64,000 nucleotides of DNA from Tunturibacter gelidoferens (lineage in GTDB: Bacteria > Acidobacteriota > Terriglobia > Terriglobales > Acidobacteriaceae): assembly GCF_040358255.1 (NCBI RefSeq), contig NZ_CP132938.1, forward strand, positions 1,054,001-1,118,000, written 5' to 3'. The notes beneath the pieces were generated by a model. It made no database searches, was not told the DNA's origin, and worked only from the letters and a program-made list of their open reading frames with translations. The translations under genes and the position numbers were made by a program. Below, in pieces: positions 1 through 8,223 of the stretch; position 1 is the stretch's first letter, and every line of letters begins with the position of its first letter.

Positions 1-2196
1 GCCCTCGAGTCCACCGAGATTCGTGATCTCCTCGCCGTCGTGGAACGCGTCGCAGCGTGGCGCAACCTCATCGACCCTCCCCCAAATGGGACCCGCTATG
101 AGTGGCCAGGAATCGCCGCATTCTCCGCGCCTTTGCTCGCCTACGACCTCGCGCCACTCCTTCGCGTCCTGCGCGGCAAGATCGAACCCGACGGCAGCCT
201 CAACGACGACGCCTCCCCCGAACTCAATCGCATCCGACGCGCGATGGAGCGCCAGTACCGCGCCATCGAAGCAAGCCTCCGCAGATCCCTGCAAACCCTT
301 AGCGAAGGCGGCAGCACGCAGGAAGATCTCATTACCATCCGCGGCGACCGCTTCGTCATCCCGGTAAAATCCGAATTTAAGCGCAAAGTCCCTGGCGTCG
401 TTCACGGTTCGTCCTCCTCCGGACAGACCGTGTTCGTCGAGCCACTCGAGACCATCGAGCAGAACAACGAGCTTGTCCGGCTCCTTGATGAAGAGCAATC
501 GGAGATACACCGCATTCTCGTCGCGATGACGCACGCTCTCGGTCAAAACTCCGCAGCGATTCATCTCGGCGCGTGCATTCTTGCGGAGGTCGAATCGCAC
601 CATGCTCGCGCTCGTTTCGCCGAGACCCTCAACTGCTCCCGCCCAAACTTCACGCAGGAGCTAGCGCTTACGGCCGCTCGCCATCCTTTGCTGGAGCTGC
701 GCATGCGCGCTGACGCCGTGGTCGAAGGCATCGAACCCACCGCGCCAGTTCCGCTCACCATCATTCTTCCTGCCGAAGCCAAACAGCTTATTATTAGCGG
801 CCCCAACACCGGAGGAAAAACCGTCTCTCTCAAGACCCTCGGCCTTCTCGCACTGATGGCCCAGGCAGGCATCCCTGTTCCCGCCGAAGAGGCGAATCTT
901 CCACTTTTCAAAAGCATCTACGCTGACATAGGCGACGCCCAATCCATCGAGCGCAATCTCTCCAGCTTCTCCGCCCACGTCGTCAATCTCGATCGGATCT
1001 CGCGGGAAGCGACCTCAGATTCGCTTGTCCTGCTCGACGAACTGGGCTCGGCTACAGATCCCGAAGAAGGTGCCGCGCTCGCAGTCGCCATCGCCACTCA
1101 CTTTCTCAAGCTCAATGCATGGTGTTGCATCACGACTCACCTCACCTCCCTGAAGGTCTACGCTGCCAATCACCCGGGCGTCCTCAACGCAGCCGTCGGC
1201 TTCGATCAGCAGACCCTCACCCCTACCTACGAGTTGCGCCTCGGTGTGCCGGGAGCCTCTGCGGGTCTTAACATCGCAGCACGACTAGGCCTTGCCCCCG
1301 AAATCATCACCGCAGCCCGCGCCCAGATGACCACGCAGACCGCTGACATCGGCGCCTTTCTCGACCAACTCCACAACCAGCTCACCGCAGCTGCAGCCGA
1401 GCGCGAAACCTTGCAGCTTCGCGAACGCGAGCTGTCCCGCGAAAAGGCTCGGGTCGAAGTCGAAGGCCGGGTTGAACAAAAGACCCGCACTAAAGAGCTC
1501 GAAGCCAAACTCAGCTCTCTCCTCGAAGACTTCGCCTACCAACTCCGCGAAACCGTAAAAGCCATTGACGACAAGGCTCTTGCCCAAAAGATCGCTCGCG
1601 ACTCCGACCGCCGCATGGCCACACTCCGTCGCGAGTTCTCCGAGCAGTTCAACTCCACCGTCGTGGCCCACACAACGCGCGCGGATAAGAACGACCCAGC
1701 CGCCCAACCCCACATCCCCAAGGGCATCAAGGTCGGTGATCTCGTAAAACTCAAGTCGCTCGGCCGTCAGGCAAGAGTAGACCGGGTCATCGACACAAAA
1801 AACTTCGAAGTGTCGATGGGGCCGATGAAGATGCGTGCCGCCATAGACGACATAGCGGAGGTCGAGTCTGTAAACGTAGTCACGCCGCTCGAAGCCGCGC
1901 GAAAACGCGGAGGCATCACCGTTGCCACAGCCAACAACGACACCGACTACATGACCTCCGAGATCAACGTCATCGGCCGCACCGCAGACGAAGCTCAGAC
2001 AGAGGTGGAACGCTTCCTCGACCGCGCCTTCCTCGCCGGCCTGCCGCGCATTCGTATTGTGCACGGCACCGGCATGGGCATCCTGCGCCGAACCCTGCGT
2101 GAATACCTCCGCAATCATCCTCACGTCACGACCGTCACCGAGCCGCCGCAGAATCAAGGCGGACAGGGTGCCACCGAAGTCGAACTGCGCCAATAA
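1..2196 (+). CDS. mutS2: Endonuclease MutS2 (5' end outside the window)
   Basis: The reading frame is open from base 1, so the N-terminus lies upstream; 731 residues are visible against about 780-800 usual for MutS2. The MutS-type ATPase is clear: Walker A GPNTGGKT at 799-822 and Walker B with LLDELGSATDPEE near 1030-1060. A long charged coiled-coil (about 1360-1560) follows, and a C-terminal Smr domain (about 1957-2150) carries HGTGMGILR. MutS2 proteins act on branched DNA to restrain recombination, or on collided ribosomes. The Smr motif that is normally LDLRG reads INVIG here, so nuclease activity of that domain is uncertain. The dehydrogenase gene follows after 63 bp on the same strand. 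Confidence 0.95.
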   Translation, partial: ALESTEIRDLLAVVERVAAWRNLIDPPPNGTRYEWPGIAAFSAPLLAYDLAPLLRVLRGKIEPDGSLNDDASPELNRIRRAMERQYRAIEASLRRSLQTLSEGGSTQEDLITIRGDRFVIPVKSEFKRKVPGVVHGSSSSGQTVFVEPLETIEQNNELVRLLDEEQSEIHRILVAMTHALGQNSAAIHLGACILAEVESHHARARFAETLNCSRPNFTQELALTAARHPLLELRMRADAVVEGIEPTAPVPLTIILPAEAKQLIISGPNTGGKTVSLKTLGLLALMAQAGIPVPAEEANLPLFKSIYADIGDAQSIERNLSSFSAHVVNLDRISREATSDSLVLLDELGSATDPEEGAALAVAIATHFLKLNAWCCITTHLTSLKVYAANHPGVLNAAVGFDQQTLTPTYELRLGVPGASAGLNIAARLGLAPEIITAARAQMTTQTADIGAFLDQLHNQLTAAAAERETLQLRERELSREKARVEVEGRVEQKTRTKELEAKLSSLLEDFAYQLRETVKAIDDKALAQKIARDSDRRMATLRREFSEQFNSTVVAHTTRADKNDPAAQPHIPKGIKVGDLVKLKSLGRQARVDRVIDTKNFEVSMGPMKMRAAIDDIAEVESVNVVTPLEAARKRGGITVATANNDTDYMTSEINVIGRTADEAQTEVERFLDRAFLAGLPRIRIVHGTGMGILRRTLREYLRNHPHVTTVTEPPQNQGGQGATEVELRQ

Positions 2197-2259
2197 CCGG
2201 CATGCGATAAACTGCGCACAATCGGGCCCGATCACCCACGCTCATTGCAAAGGAAGCCC

Positions 2260-3210
2260 ATGCCCTCTCACCGCACGCGCATCACCGTCATCGGTTGCGG
2301 CCACGTAGGAACCAGCTGCGCCTATGCCCTGCTTCAAAACCACCTCGCACGCGAGATCGTCCTAATTGGTGACACCGAAAACCTTGTACACGGGGAAGCT
2401 CTCGACCTACAGCAAGCCGTCCCGCTCGGCACCCCCGTGAAGATCTTCGCTGGCACCTACAAGGACGCAGCCGCAAGCGCCATTGCGATCATCACCGTAG
2501 GCACGCCAGGAAAGTTCAGCGGTTCACGACTCGACATGCTGGCAGGCAACGCCATTATCGTTCGTAGCTGCATCGCCAAGCTCATGGCAGAGGGATTCGA
2601 CGGCGTACTTATTATCGCCACGAACCCTCTGGATGTCCTCACTTACATTGCTCAAACAGAATCGGGATTGCCCGTTAGCCAGGTCATAGGCACCGGAACG
2701 CTTTTAGACACAGAGCGTCTCCGCCACATTCTCGGTGAGAAGCTTAACGTCGATGCACGCTCAGTCCACGCCGCCGTAATCGGCGAACATGGAGATTCTT
2801 CGGTCGCGGTGTGGAGCGCGGCTCAGGTCGCTGGCATCCCCCTCGCTCAATATCCTGGCGTCGACACGCTGCCATCTCAGGAAGAACTTCTGATCAGTGT
2901 TCGCCACGCCGGCCCGGAGGTCGCCGCACTCAAAGGCAACACCTGCTTTGCTATCGCCGCCTGTGTCACTCGTATTTGCGAGGCTATCCTCCGAGACGAG
3001 CGTTCTGTTCTCATAGTCTCAACTATGATGACCGGCCAGTACGGCCTTAAAGAAGTCTCACTAAGCACGCCTTGCATAGTAGGCAACTGCGGTGTCGAGA
3101 CTGTCCTCGAATTACGCCTCAATGAAGTCGAACAAAAGTCTCTCGAAGCATCAGCCGCGGTGCTAAAACATGCATACGCACAACTCCAGAAAAACGAATC
3201 GCCGCTATGA
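2260..3210 (+). CDS. L-lactate/malate dehydrogenase family protein
   Basis: NAD-dependent 2-hydroxyacid dehydrogenase of 316 residues. Visible are the Rossmann motif GCGHVGTS (12-19), NPLDVLTY (122-129), the substrate-binding arginine in LDTERLR (Arg153, equivalent to Arg171), the catalytic histidine in IGEHGD (His177, equivalent to His195) and Arg90 in SRLDM (equivalent to Arg109). It resembles L-lactate dehydrogenase overall. However, the specificity position, Gln102 in lactate and Arg102 in malate dehydrogenase, is Gly84 here (GKFSGSR), so the substrate is not certain. The ATG at 2260 is preferred over an in-frame TTG at 2245 because AAAGGAAG stands just before it. Confidence 0.85.
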   Translation: MPSHRTRITVIGCGHVGTSCAYALLQNHLAREIVLIGDTENLVHGEALDLQQAVPLGTPVKIFAGTYKDAAASAIAIITVGTPGKFSGSRLDMLAGNAIIVRSCIAKLMAEGFDGVLIIATNPLDVLTYIAQTESGLPVSQVIGTGTLLDTERLRHILGEKLNVDARSVHAAVIGEHGDSSVAVWSAAQVAGIPLAQYPGVDTLPSQEELLISVRHAGPEVAALKGNTCFAIAACVTRICEAILRDERSVLIVSTMMTGQYGLKEVSLSTPCIVGNCGVETVLELRLNEVEQKSLEASAAVLKHAYAQLQKNESPL

Positions 3211-3347
3211 ACTACACCTCTTTGGCATCGATCTGTACCAACGCGGAGGAAAATCGCCGACGCTCTTGAACACGCTGAAAACAAAGGTGGGCACGCCGCG
3301 GCGTTCTCCGCCAAGGCCCGTAAGCTGAGGCGATCGCTATCCGTCGC

Positions 3348-4886
3348 TTATGTTCCGCAGAAGGTCTGACTGACGCGCTCCTCAGGGCGTGCGGGGGTGG
3401 CATACTTTTTCAGATCTGGCCTGTTCTCGTATGGCCGTGACACTACGTCCAGCAGTTCCTCAAATGGCTGGAAGTCTTGCCGCTCCACCGCGGCATTCAG
3501 CGTTGCCTCCACCAGGTGATTGCGCGGCATAAATGCCGGACTTGCGATTCGCATGGCCGCAGCGCGGGTCGATGCGGGTATAGGCTCCACTTCCATGCGC
3601 TGACGCCATCCAGTAGCCCACTTGTCATAGCTTGTTGGTTCATCGAACAACAAGCGCGCTCCTTCCTCGCTTTCCGATCCGTCCACGACATCGCAAAGTC
3701 GTCGAAAAGTAAGGGTGAAGTCTGCGCGGTTGGCGGCCATGCGGTCCAGCAGATCCTGTGCCAGCGCCGCATCTCCATCACTCTCTGTAAACAGGCCCAG
3801 CTTACGGCGCAGACCAGCGACGCGAGCCGCCTCGTACTGCGTTATGAAGCCGGCAAGCGCTTCCTTAGCCGAAACCAGCGCGTTCGCCTCGCTTCCCGTC
3901 TCCTGCTCCAGAATGGGCAGCAAGGTCTCAGCCAGGCGTGTCAGGTTCCAGTGTGCTGCAGGGGGCTGGTTGCCATAGGCATAGCGTCCCTGGTGATCGA
4001 TCGAGCTGAACACCATGGCCGGATCGTACGCCTCCATAAAAGCGCAGGGTCCGTAGTCGATGGTTTCACCCGAGATAGAAGTGTTATCGGTGTTCATAAC
4101 GCCATGGATAAAACCGAGGAGCATCCATTGTGCGACCAGTTGTGCTTGTCGACTAACCACTCCATTCAGCAACGCCCGGTAAGGCTGTTTCGTCTCTGCA
4201 GCCTCAGGATAGTGTCGCGCGATCGCATAATCCGCCAGAATTCGTGTCCCTTCCGTATCACCCCGTGCAGCGAAGTACTGGAAGGTGCCCACACGAAGGT
4301 GGCTCGCCGCCACTCGCGTCAGCACGGCTCCAGGCATGACCTCTTCGCGCATCACCTGTTCGCCCGTCGTCACCGCAGCAAGTGCCCGGGTGGTCGGCAC
4401 GTTCAGCGCCGCCATGGCCTCGCTCAGAATGAACTCACGCAAGACCGGACCCAGAGCGGCTCTGCCGTCGCCGCGCCGGGAGTAGGGTGTAGGCCCCGAG
4501 CCCTTGAGTTGGATGTCGTAGCGTATGCCGTCACGCCCCACCACTTCTCCCAGCAGATTGGCGCGGCCGTCACCCAGCTGAGGCACAAAATGTCCGAACT
4601 GATGTCCGGCATAGACTATCGCCAGAGGTTCAGATCCTTCAGCCACGCGGTTGCCAGCAAATATCTCGACACCTTCAGGGCTTATCAGAGCGTCAGGATC
4701 CAGCCCAAGCTTCACGGCCAACTCCACATTTATCTTGACCAGGCGCGGAGCACGAACAGGGGTAGGATCCAATCGCGAGTAGAAGCCTTTAGGCAACCGA
4801 GCGTAGGTGTTTTCAAAGTTGAAGCGAAAGGGTTGGCGGTCGGAACCGCCTTTTACGGGCGGTTCGGCCGCATCGGTTGAACTCAT
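3348..4886 (-). CDS. selO: Protein adenylyltransferase SelO (UPF0061/YdiU)
   Basis: Pseudokinase-fold enzyme of 512 residues that transfers AMP from ATP to Ser, Thr or Tyr of target proteins, usually linked to the oxidative stress response. The family core is intact: YAGHQFGHFVPQLGDGRA, the nucleotide-binding QLKGSGPTPYSRRGDGRA, the catalytic-loop equivalent MNTDNTSISG and the metal-binding IDYGPCAF. The C-terminus ends FCGT, so a cysteine (residue 510) stands near where eukaryotic SelO carries selenocysteine. It lies downstream of dnaN on the same strand but a perfect 22-bp palindrome separates them, so it probably has its own promoter. 137 bp of featureless sequence separates it from the dehydrogenase gene. 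Confidence 0.95.
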   Translation of the reverse strand: MSSTDAAEPPVKGGSDRQPFRFNFENTYARLPKGFYSRLDPTPVRAPRLVKINVELAVKLGLDPDALISPEGVEIFAGNRVAEGSEPLAIVYAGHQFGHFVPQLGDGRANLLGEVVGRDGIRYDIQLKGSGPTPYSRRGDGRAALGPVLREFILSEAMAALNVPTTRALAAVTTGEQVMREEVMPGAVLTRVAASHLRVGTFQYFAARGDTEGTRILADYAIARHYPEAAETKQPYRALLNGVVSRQAQLVAQWMLLGFIHGVMNTDNTSISGETIDYGPCAFMEAYDPAMVFSSIDHQGRYAYGNQPPAAHWNLTRLAETLLPILEQETGSEANALVSAKEALAGFITQYEAARVAGLRRKLGLFTESDGDAALAQDLLDRMAANRADFTLTFRRLCDVVDGSESEEGARLLFDEPTSYDKWATGWRQRMEVEPIPASTRAAAMRIASPAFMPRNHLVEATLNAAVERQDFQPFEELLDVVSRPYENRPDLKKYATPARPEERVSQTFCGT

Positions 4887-5036
4887 AACCCATTTTACGT
4901 TGGCTGTCGCTTGTTGTTTCCCTTCAAAAAGGTTTCTCGGTCAAGCCCCCCATGCTGACTAAGACGTTGCATAGCTTCCGCCGAGTCGCTTTCGAATGAG
5001 ATGTGGTGGCAGGTCCAAGCTATTTGAAACAGCATG

Positions 5037-5082
5037 AAAATAACCCATAAACTGGCCAAATGGCCAGTTTATGGGTTATTTT
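5037..5082 (-). terminator. Perfect 22-bp stem hairpin, dnaN terminator (bidirectional sequence)
   Basis: Left arm 5037-5058 and right arm 5061-5082 are perfect complements with an AA centre. The core is TAACCCATAAACTGGCCA with A/T runs at both ends, so it can end transcription in either direction. It lies 26 bp after the dnaN stop and 150 bp before the selO start. Confidence 0.9.
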
Positions 5083-5107
5083 TTACAATCTTCAAACTCG
5101 CTCAAAG

Positions 5108-6283
5108 TCAGATTCTCATGGGCATTAGGATGTATCTGTATTTCACATCCTCATTCGCATCTTCGGGCCGCATCTGCCCCGCGCTCTGTGCATCCTTGAA
5201 CTCCAGACGTACCTCGCCCGTGTTGCCAATAGCCTTCAAAAAATCGATAAGATACTGGCTGTTAAACCCCACCACCAGCGGATCGTAGTTATAGGGCGTC
5301 TCAATCGTATCTTCCGACTCACCCGCATCTGTGCTCGACGACGAAAGCTTCAGCTCATTCTGCTCCAGCCGAATCTTGATGGCGCCGCTTCGCTCATCCG
5401 CAAACTGCGCCACACGCTGAATAGAACCCATCAGATCTTCACACCGGACGATCACAAACTTGTTGTTATCGCGCGGCAGCACCGCCTCATAGTTCGGAAA
5501 CTGCCCGGTCAGCTTGCGGCTGGTCAGCACACGCCCACCAACCCGGAAGAACAGGGTCTGATCGTCATCGCCAAACTCTAGCGTCTCAGCTTCGGTCGAG
5601 CCTAGCAGAGAGGAGAGTTCACTCAGCGCCTTGCGCGGAATCAGCGTCTTCTTCTCGCCCGACACGCCATCCAACGTCTCCCCCAGCTTCTCGATATGCG
5701 CCAGCCGATGCCCGTCGGTCGCAACCATGGCCATGCTCTCTGCCTTCAGAACCAGCAGCGCCCCATTCAAAGTGTAGCGAGACTCTTCGTTTGAGATCGC
5801 GAAGATAGTCTTCGAAACCATGTTCTTCAGCGAAGGAACCGAGATCTTCACCGCGCCGCTAGCCGGAAACTCCGGCACCTGCGGAAAGTTCGCCCGCGCC
5901 ATCCCGACCATCTTCGTATTCGACCGGCCCGCCCGGATCTGCACCCAGTGATTGTCCATCAGCTTGATCGAGATCTCGCCCTCAGGCAGCAGCTTGATGT
6001 AGTCGTACAGCTTCCGCGCCGGAATTGTGCAAGCCCCCGCCTTCTTCACCTTGGCCGCGCAGCTTGTCCGCAGACTTTGATCGAGATCCGTCGCGGTAAT
6101 GGTCAACCGGTCGCCGCCCTCGCTCTGCGTCGCCTCGAACAGAAAGTTCGACAGGATCGGAATCGTCGTCTTCCGCTCGACCACGCTCTGTGCAGCGGTC
6201 AACTCTCGCAGCAACTCCGCACGGGAAACTGTGATCTCGAGGTTGCCGGTTGGGGCTGCGCTCGTCTCGGTCGGCAAAGTCAT
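5108..6283 (-). CDS. dnaN: DNA polymerase III subunit beta (sliding clamp)
   Basis: 391-residue ring-clamp protein that tethers the replicative polymerase. It shows the three-fold clamp layout: ITVSRAELLRELTAAQSVVERKTTIPIL at the N-terminus (in pieces), the central TDGHRLAH and the C-terminal VKYRYILMPMRI with the family's typical LMPMR end. The ATG at 6283 has AGGAG 7 bases before it; an in-frame ATG at 6376 has no good ribosome binding site and would make an unusually long leader. Even from 6283 the N-terminus has about 15 extra residues (Thr/Ser/Pro-rich). dnaN is on the same strand as dnaA but 4.7 kb away with unrelated genes between, unlike the usual dnaA-dnaN pair. Confidence 0.96.
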   Translation of the reverse strand: MTLPTETSAAPTGNLEITVSRAELLRELTAAQSVVERKTTIPILSNFLFEATQSEGGDRLTITATDLDQSLRTSCAAKVKKAGACTIPARKLYDYIKLLPEGEISIKLMDNHWVQIRAGRSNTKMVGMARANFPQVPEFPASGAVKISVPSLKNMVSKTIFAISNEESRYTLNGALLVLKAESMAMVATDGHRLAHIEKLGETLDGVSGEKKTLIPRKALSELSSLLGSTEAETLEFGDDDQTLFFRVGGRVLTSRKLTGQFPNYEAVLPRDNNKFVIVRCEDLMGSIQRVAQFADERSGAIKIRLEQNELKLSSSSTDAGESEDTIETPYNYDPLVVGFNSQYLIDFLKAIGNTGEVRLEFKDAQSAGQMRPEDANEDVKYRYILMPMRI

Positions 6284-6858
6284 CTCGGGCTCCTGGGTCG
6301 CACTGGTCACAGTTTTGTCTCCATCTTCGTAGTTGGTGCTGGCCAAACTGTACACCGAATCGAACTCGCGATGCATCTCGGCCGCTCAACGTCTGCTTGA
6401 TTCTAGGGGTGAAACGCCCTCCAGCGCGACAGATTTCTTTGTGGAAACCACGGTCGTTGTGTGCGATGCCGAAACCAGCCAAAACTTTCCATCAACGGCG
6501 ATTACTGCTTCTAAGAAACAAAAGAAAAAGAGACAAATACTAGTAGCAGTAACCGTTCTCGCTTGAAAAGTGGATATCTATCCCATCGATCTCATAAATA
6601 GGTGTTTATGCCAGCGTCCTGTTTTAGAAAACCGGCCAGCCTAAAGCGTAAGTTAAGGAAGACTAGCTCCGCTCGTATGATCAACCGCCCTCTTATCCCA
6701 CTTCCTCACAGCCACACCTTTAAACTTGCGAGAAGACTCATCCTCAACCGTGGGAATATTCACCAAATAAAACAGAATCATGCATTTACCCCAACCACTT
6801 TTTTCACACCTGCGTCTCATGCCAGAGGATAATCAGTCCCGAACCCAAAGGAGCCAGC
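6284..6858. other. Intergenic region between divergent dnaN and SDR gene
   Basis: 575 bp with no convincing gene; small ORFs at 6602-6832 lack a ribosome binding site and good codon use. It must hold the dnaN promoter. One DnaA-box-like sequence, TTTTTCACA, lies at 6800-6808, but there is no cluster. Confidence 0.5.
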
Positions 6859-7548
6859 ATGAAGATCGCTCTCTTCGGAGCCAGTGGTGCCACCGGAAAA
6901 CTCCTCACACAGCGCTGCATCCTCGCCGGCTACGAGGTCACAGCGCTGTTCCGGTCCACCCCGCCTCCCCATTTCCTCTTCACACGTCCTGCGTCTCCAG
7001 GCGCTCGGGAGCCCCTGAACTTCAAGATCGTCCGAGGCAGCGCCTTCGACCCTGCGCCCGTGCGTCAAACCATCGCGGGCGCCGACATAGTCCTGTCAGC
7101 GCTTGGCGCAAACTCCCTCAAGAAGGAAGACGTCCTCGAGCGCGCCATCCCGCAGATCATCGCCGCGATGCAGGACACCGAAACTCAGGCCAAGCCTGTC
7201 CGCCGCATCATCGTTCTTGGGTCCGCCGGCGCGCTCTCCACCTCGCTCGACAAGCAGCCCGCCTGGCGTCGCTGGATCGTCCAGAACATCGTCTACAACA
7301 CCCTCCTCAAGTGGCCCGTGGCGTCGCAGATCTCACAATGGAACAATCTCTCCCACAGCAGCCTCGACTGGACCATGGTGATGCCTCCCATGCTCACCAA
7401 CACGCCCGGCCGCGGCGCCTATCGCATAGACGGCGACGCCTTGCCCCCAAACGGCAGCCGCATCTCTCGGGAGGACGTAGCCGACTTCATGATGCAGCAG
7501 ATCGGTAGCCCTCAATGGATTCGCAAAGGCGTCTACATCACCTGGTGA
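6859..7548 (+). CDS. NAD(P)-binding atypical SDR family oxidoreductase
   Basis: 229-residue Rossmann-fold protein starting MKIALFGASGATGKLL, which is the GxxGxxG dinucleotide-binding signature of the NmrA/biliverdin-reductase-B-like atypical short-chain dehydrogenases. Further family features are LGSAGA (a YxxxK-less active-site region) and the Trp/Met-rich WTMVMPPMLTN segment. AAAGGAG at 6847-6853 fixes the ATG at 6859. The substrate cannot be told from sequence. It stands alone between dnaN and a small secreted protein gene, both separated by non-coding DNA. Confidence 0.85.
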   Translation: MKIALFGASGATGKLLTQRCILAGYEVTALFRSTPPPHFLFTRPASPGAREPLNFKIVRGSAFDPAPVRQTIAGADIVLSALGANSLKKEDVLERAIPQIIAAMQDTETQAKPVRRIIVLGSAGALSTSLDKQPAWRRWIVQNIVYNTLLKWPVASQISQWNNLSHSSLDWTMVMPPMLTNTPGRGAYRIDGDALPPNGSRISREDVADFMMQQIGSPQWIRKGVYITW

Positions 7549-7630
7549 AAGAAAAGAGGGGAACTTCCCAGCGGTGTTCCCGTACCTCACTCACCCCCGC
7601 ATCGCAGATCGCAACAGAAAGAAAACCTCA

Positions 7631-8197
7631 ATGATCCTAAAGCTCCCGACGAAACTCGCTGCGTCGCTCCTCGCCATCGCTCTCTTCTGTCTTCCCACCC
7701 CGGCTCCTACTCAGACGCCAGCAAAAGATCTAAACGCCAACTTCTTAGGCAAGTGGACAGGCCAGTTGGAGTATCGCGACTTCCAGAGCAACGCCCAGGT
7801 CTTCCTCCCAACCTGGTTGACCATCACCGAAACCGCCGACCAAAGGGCCCTTCAGTTCAACTACATCTACGACGACGGTCCATCGAAGACCGTTCGCGAA
7901 TTCACAACCGTCACCCTGGACCCAATCGCTGCAAAGATCACCTTCACCTCCGATCGCGATAAATCCACTGACATCTACACTCTTCAGGGGCTCGAGGACT
8001 TCTCCAAGCTTGGCCGTGGCACCCTCATCCTCACCGGTCATGGCAAAGAGAACGACAGGCCTGTAGACGTCCGAATCACACTCACCCTGCGCCGCAACCT
8101 CTACACCTATCGCAAGGAGACCCGCCGCCCCGGCGAAGACTTCAAATTCCGCGACGCTTACACCTTCACCCGCGCCGAGCCGCCCTCGACGCCCTGA
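7631..8197 (+). CDS. Secreted protein of unknown function
   Basis: 188 residues with a clear signal peptide (Lys-rich start, hydrophobic ASLLAIALFCL, then a Pro/Thr-rich stretch). The mature part begins with FLGKWTGQLEYRDF and has alternating beta-strand-like segments, which suggests a small beta-barrel or lipocalin-like fold; I do not recognise a named family. The ATG at 7631 is chosen because it places the signal peptide at the N-terminus; a GTG at 7574 would add 19 polar residues in front. The gene is 82 bp after the SDR gene on the same strand and ends 27 bp before the convergent TPR gene. Confidence 0.7.
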   Translation: MILKLPTKLAASLLAIALFCLPTPAPTQTPAKDLNANFLGKWTGQLEYRDFQSNAQVFLPTWLTITETADQRALQFNYIYDDGPSKTVREFTTVTLDPIAAKITFTSDRDKSTDIYTLQGLEDFSKLGRGTLILTGHGKENDRPVDVRITLTLRRNLYTYRKETRRPGEDFKFRDAYTFTRAEPPSTP

Positions 8198-8223
8198 GTG
8201 TCGCGACTCTCAAGGGTGCACTA

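Noticed and set aside
1285-2235. Long minus-strand ORF opposite mutS2
   Set aside because: It mirrors mutS2 codons; no family motifs and no ribosome binding site. High GC makes long antisense frames common here.
3477-4880. 467-codon plus-strand ORF opposite selO
   Set aside because: selO on the other strand has all family motifs; this frame has none.
6602-6832. Small ORF upstream of the SDR gene
   Set aside because: No ribosome binding site, atypical composition, overlapped by other short frames.
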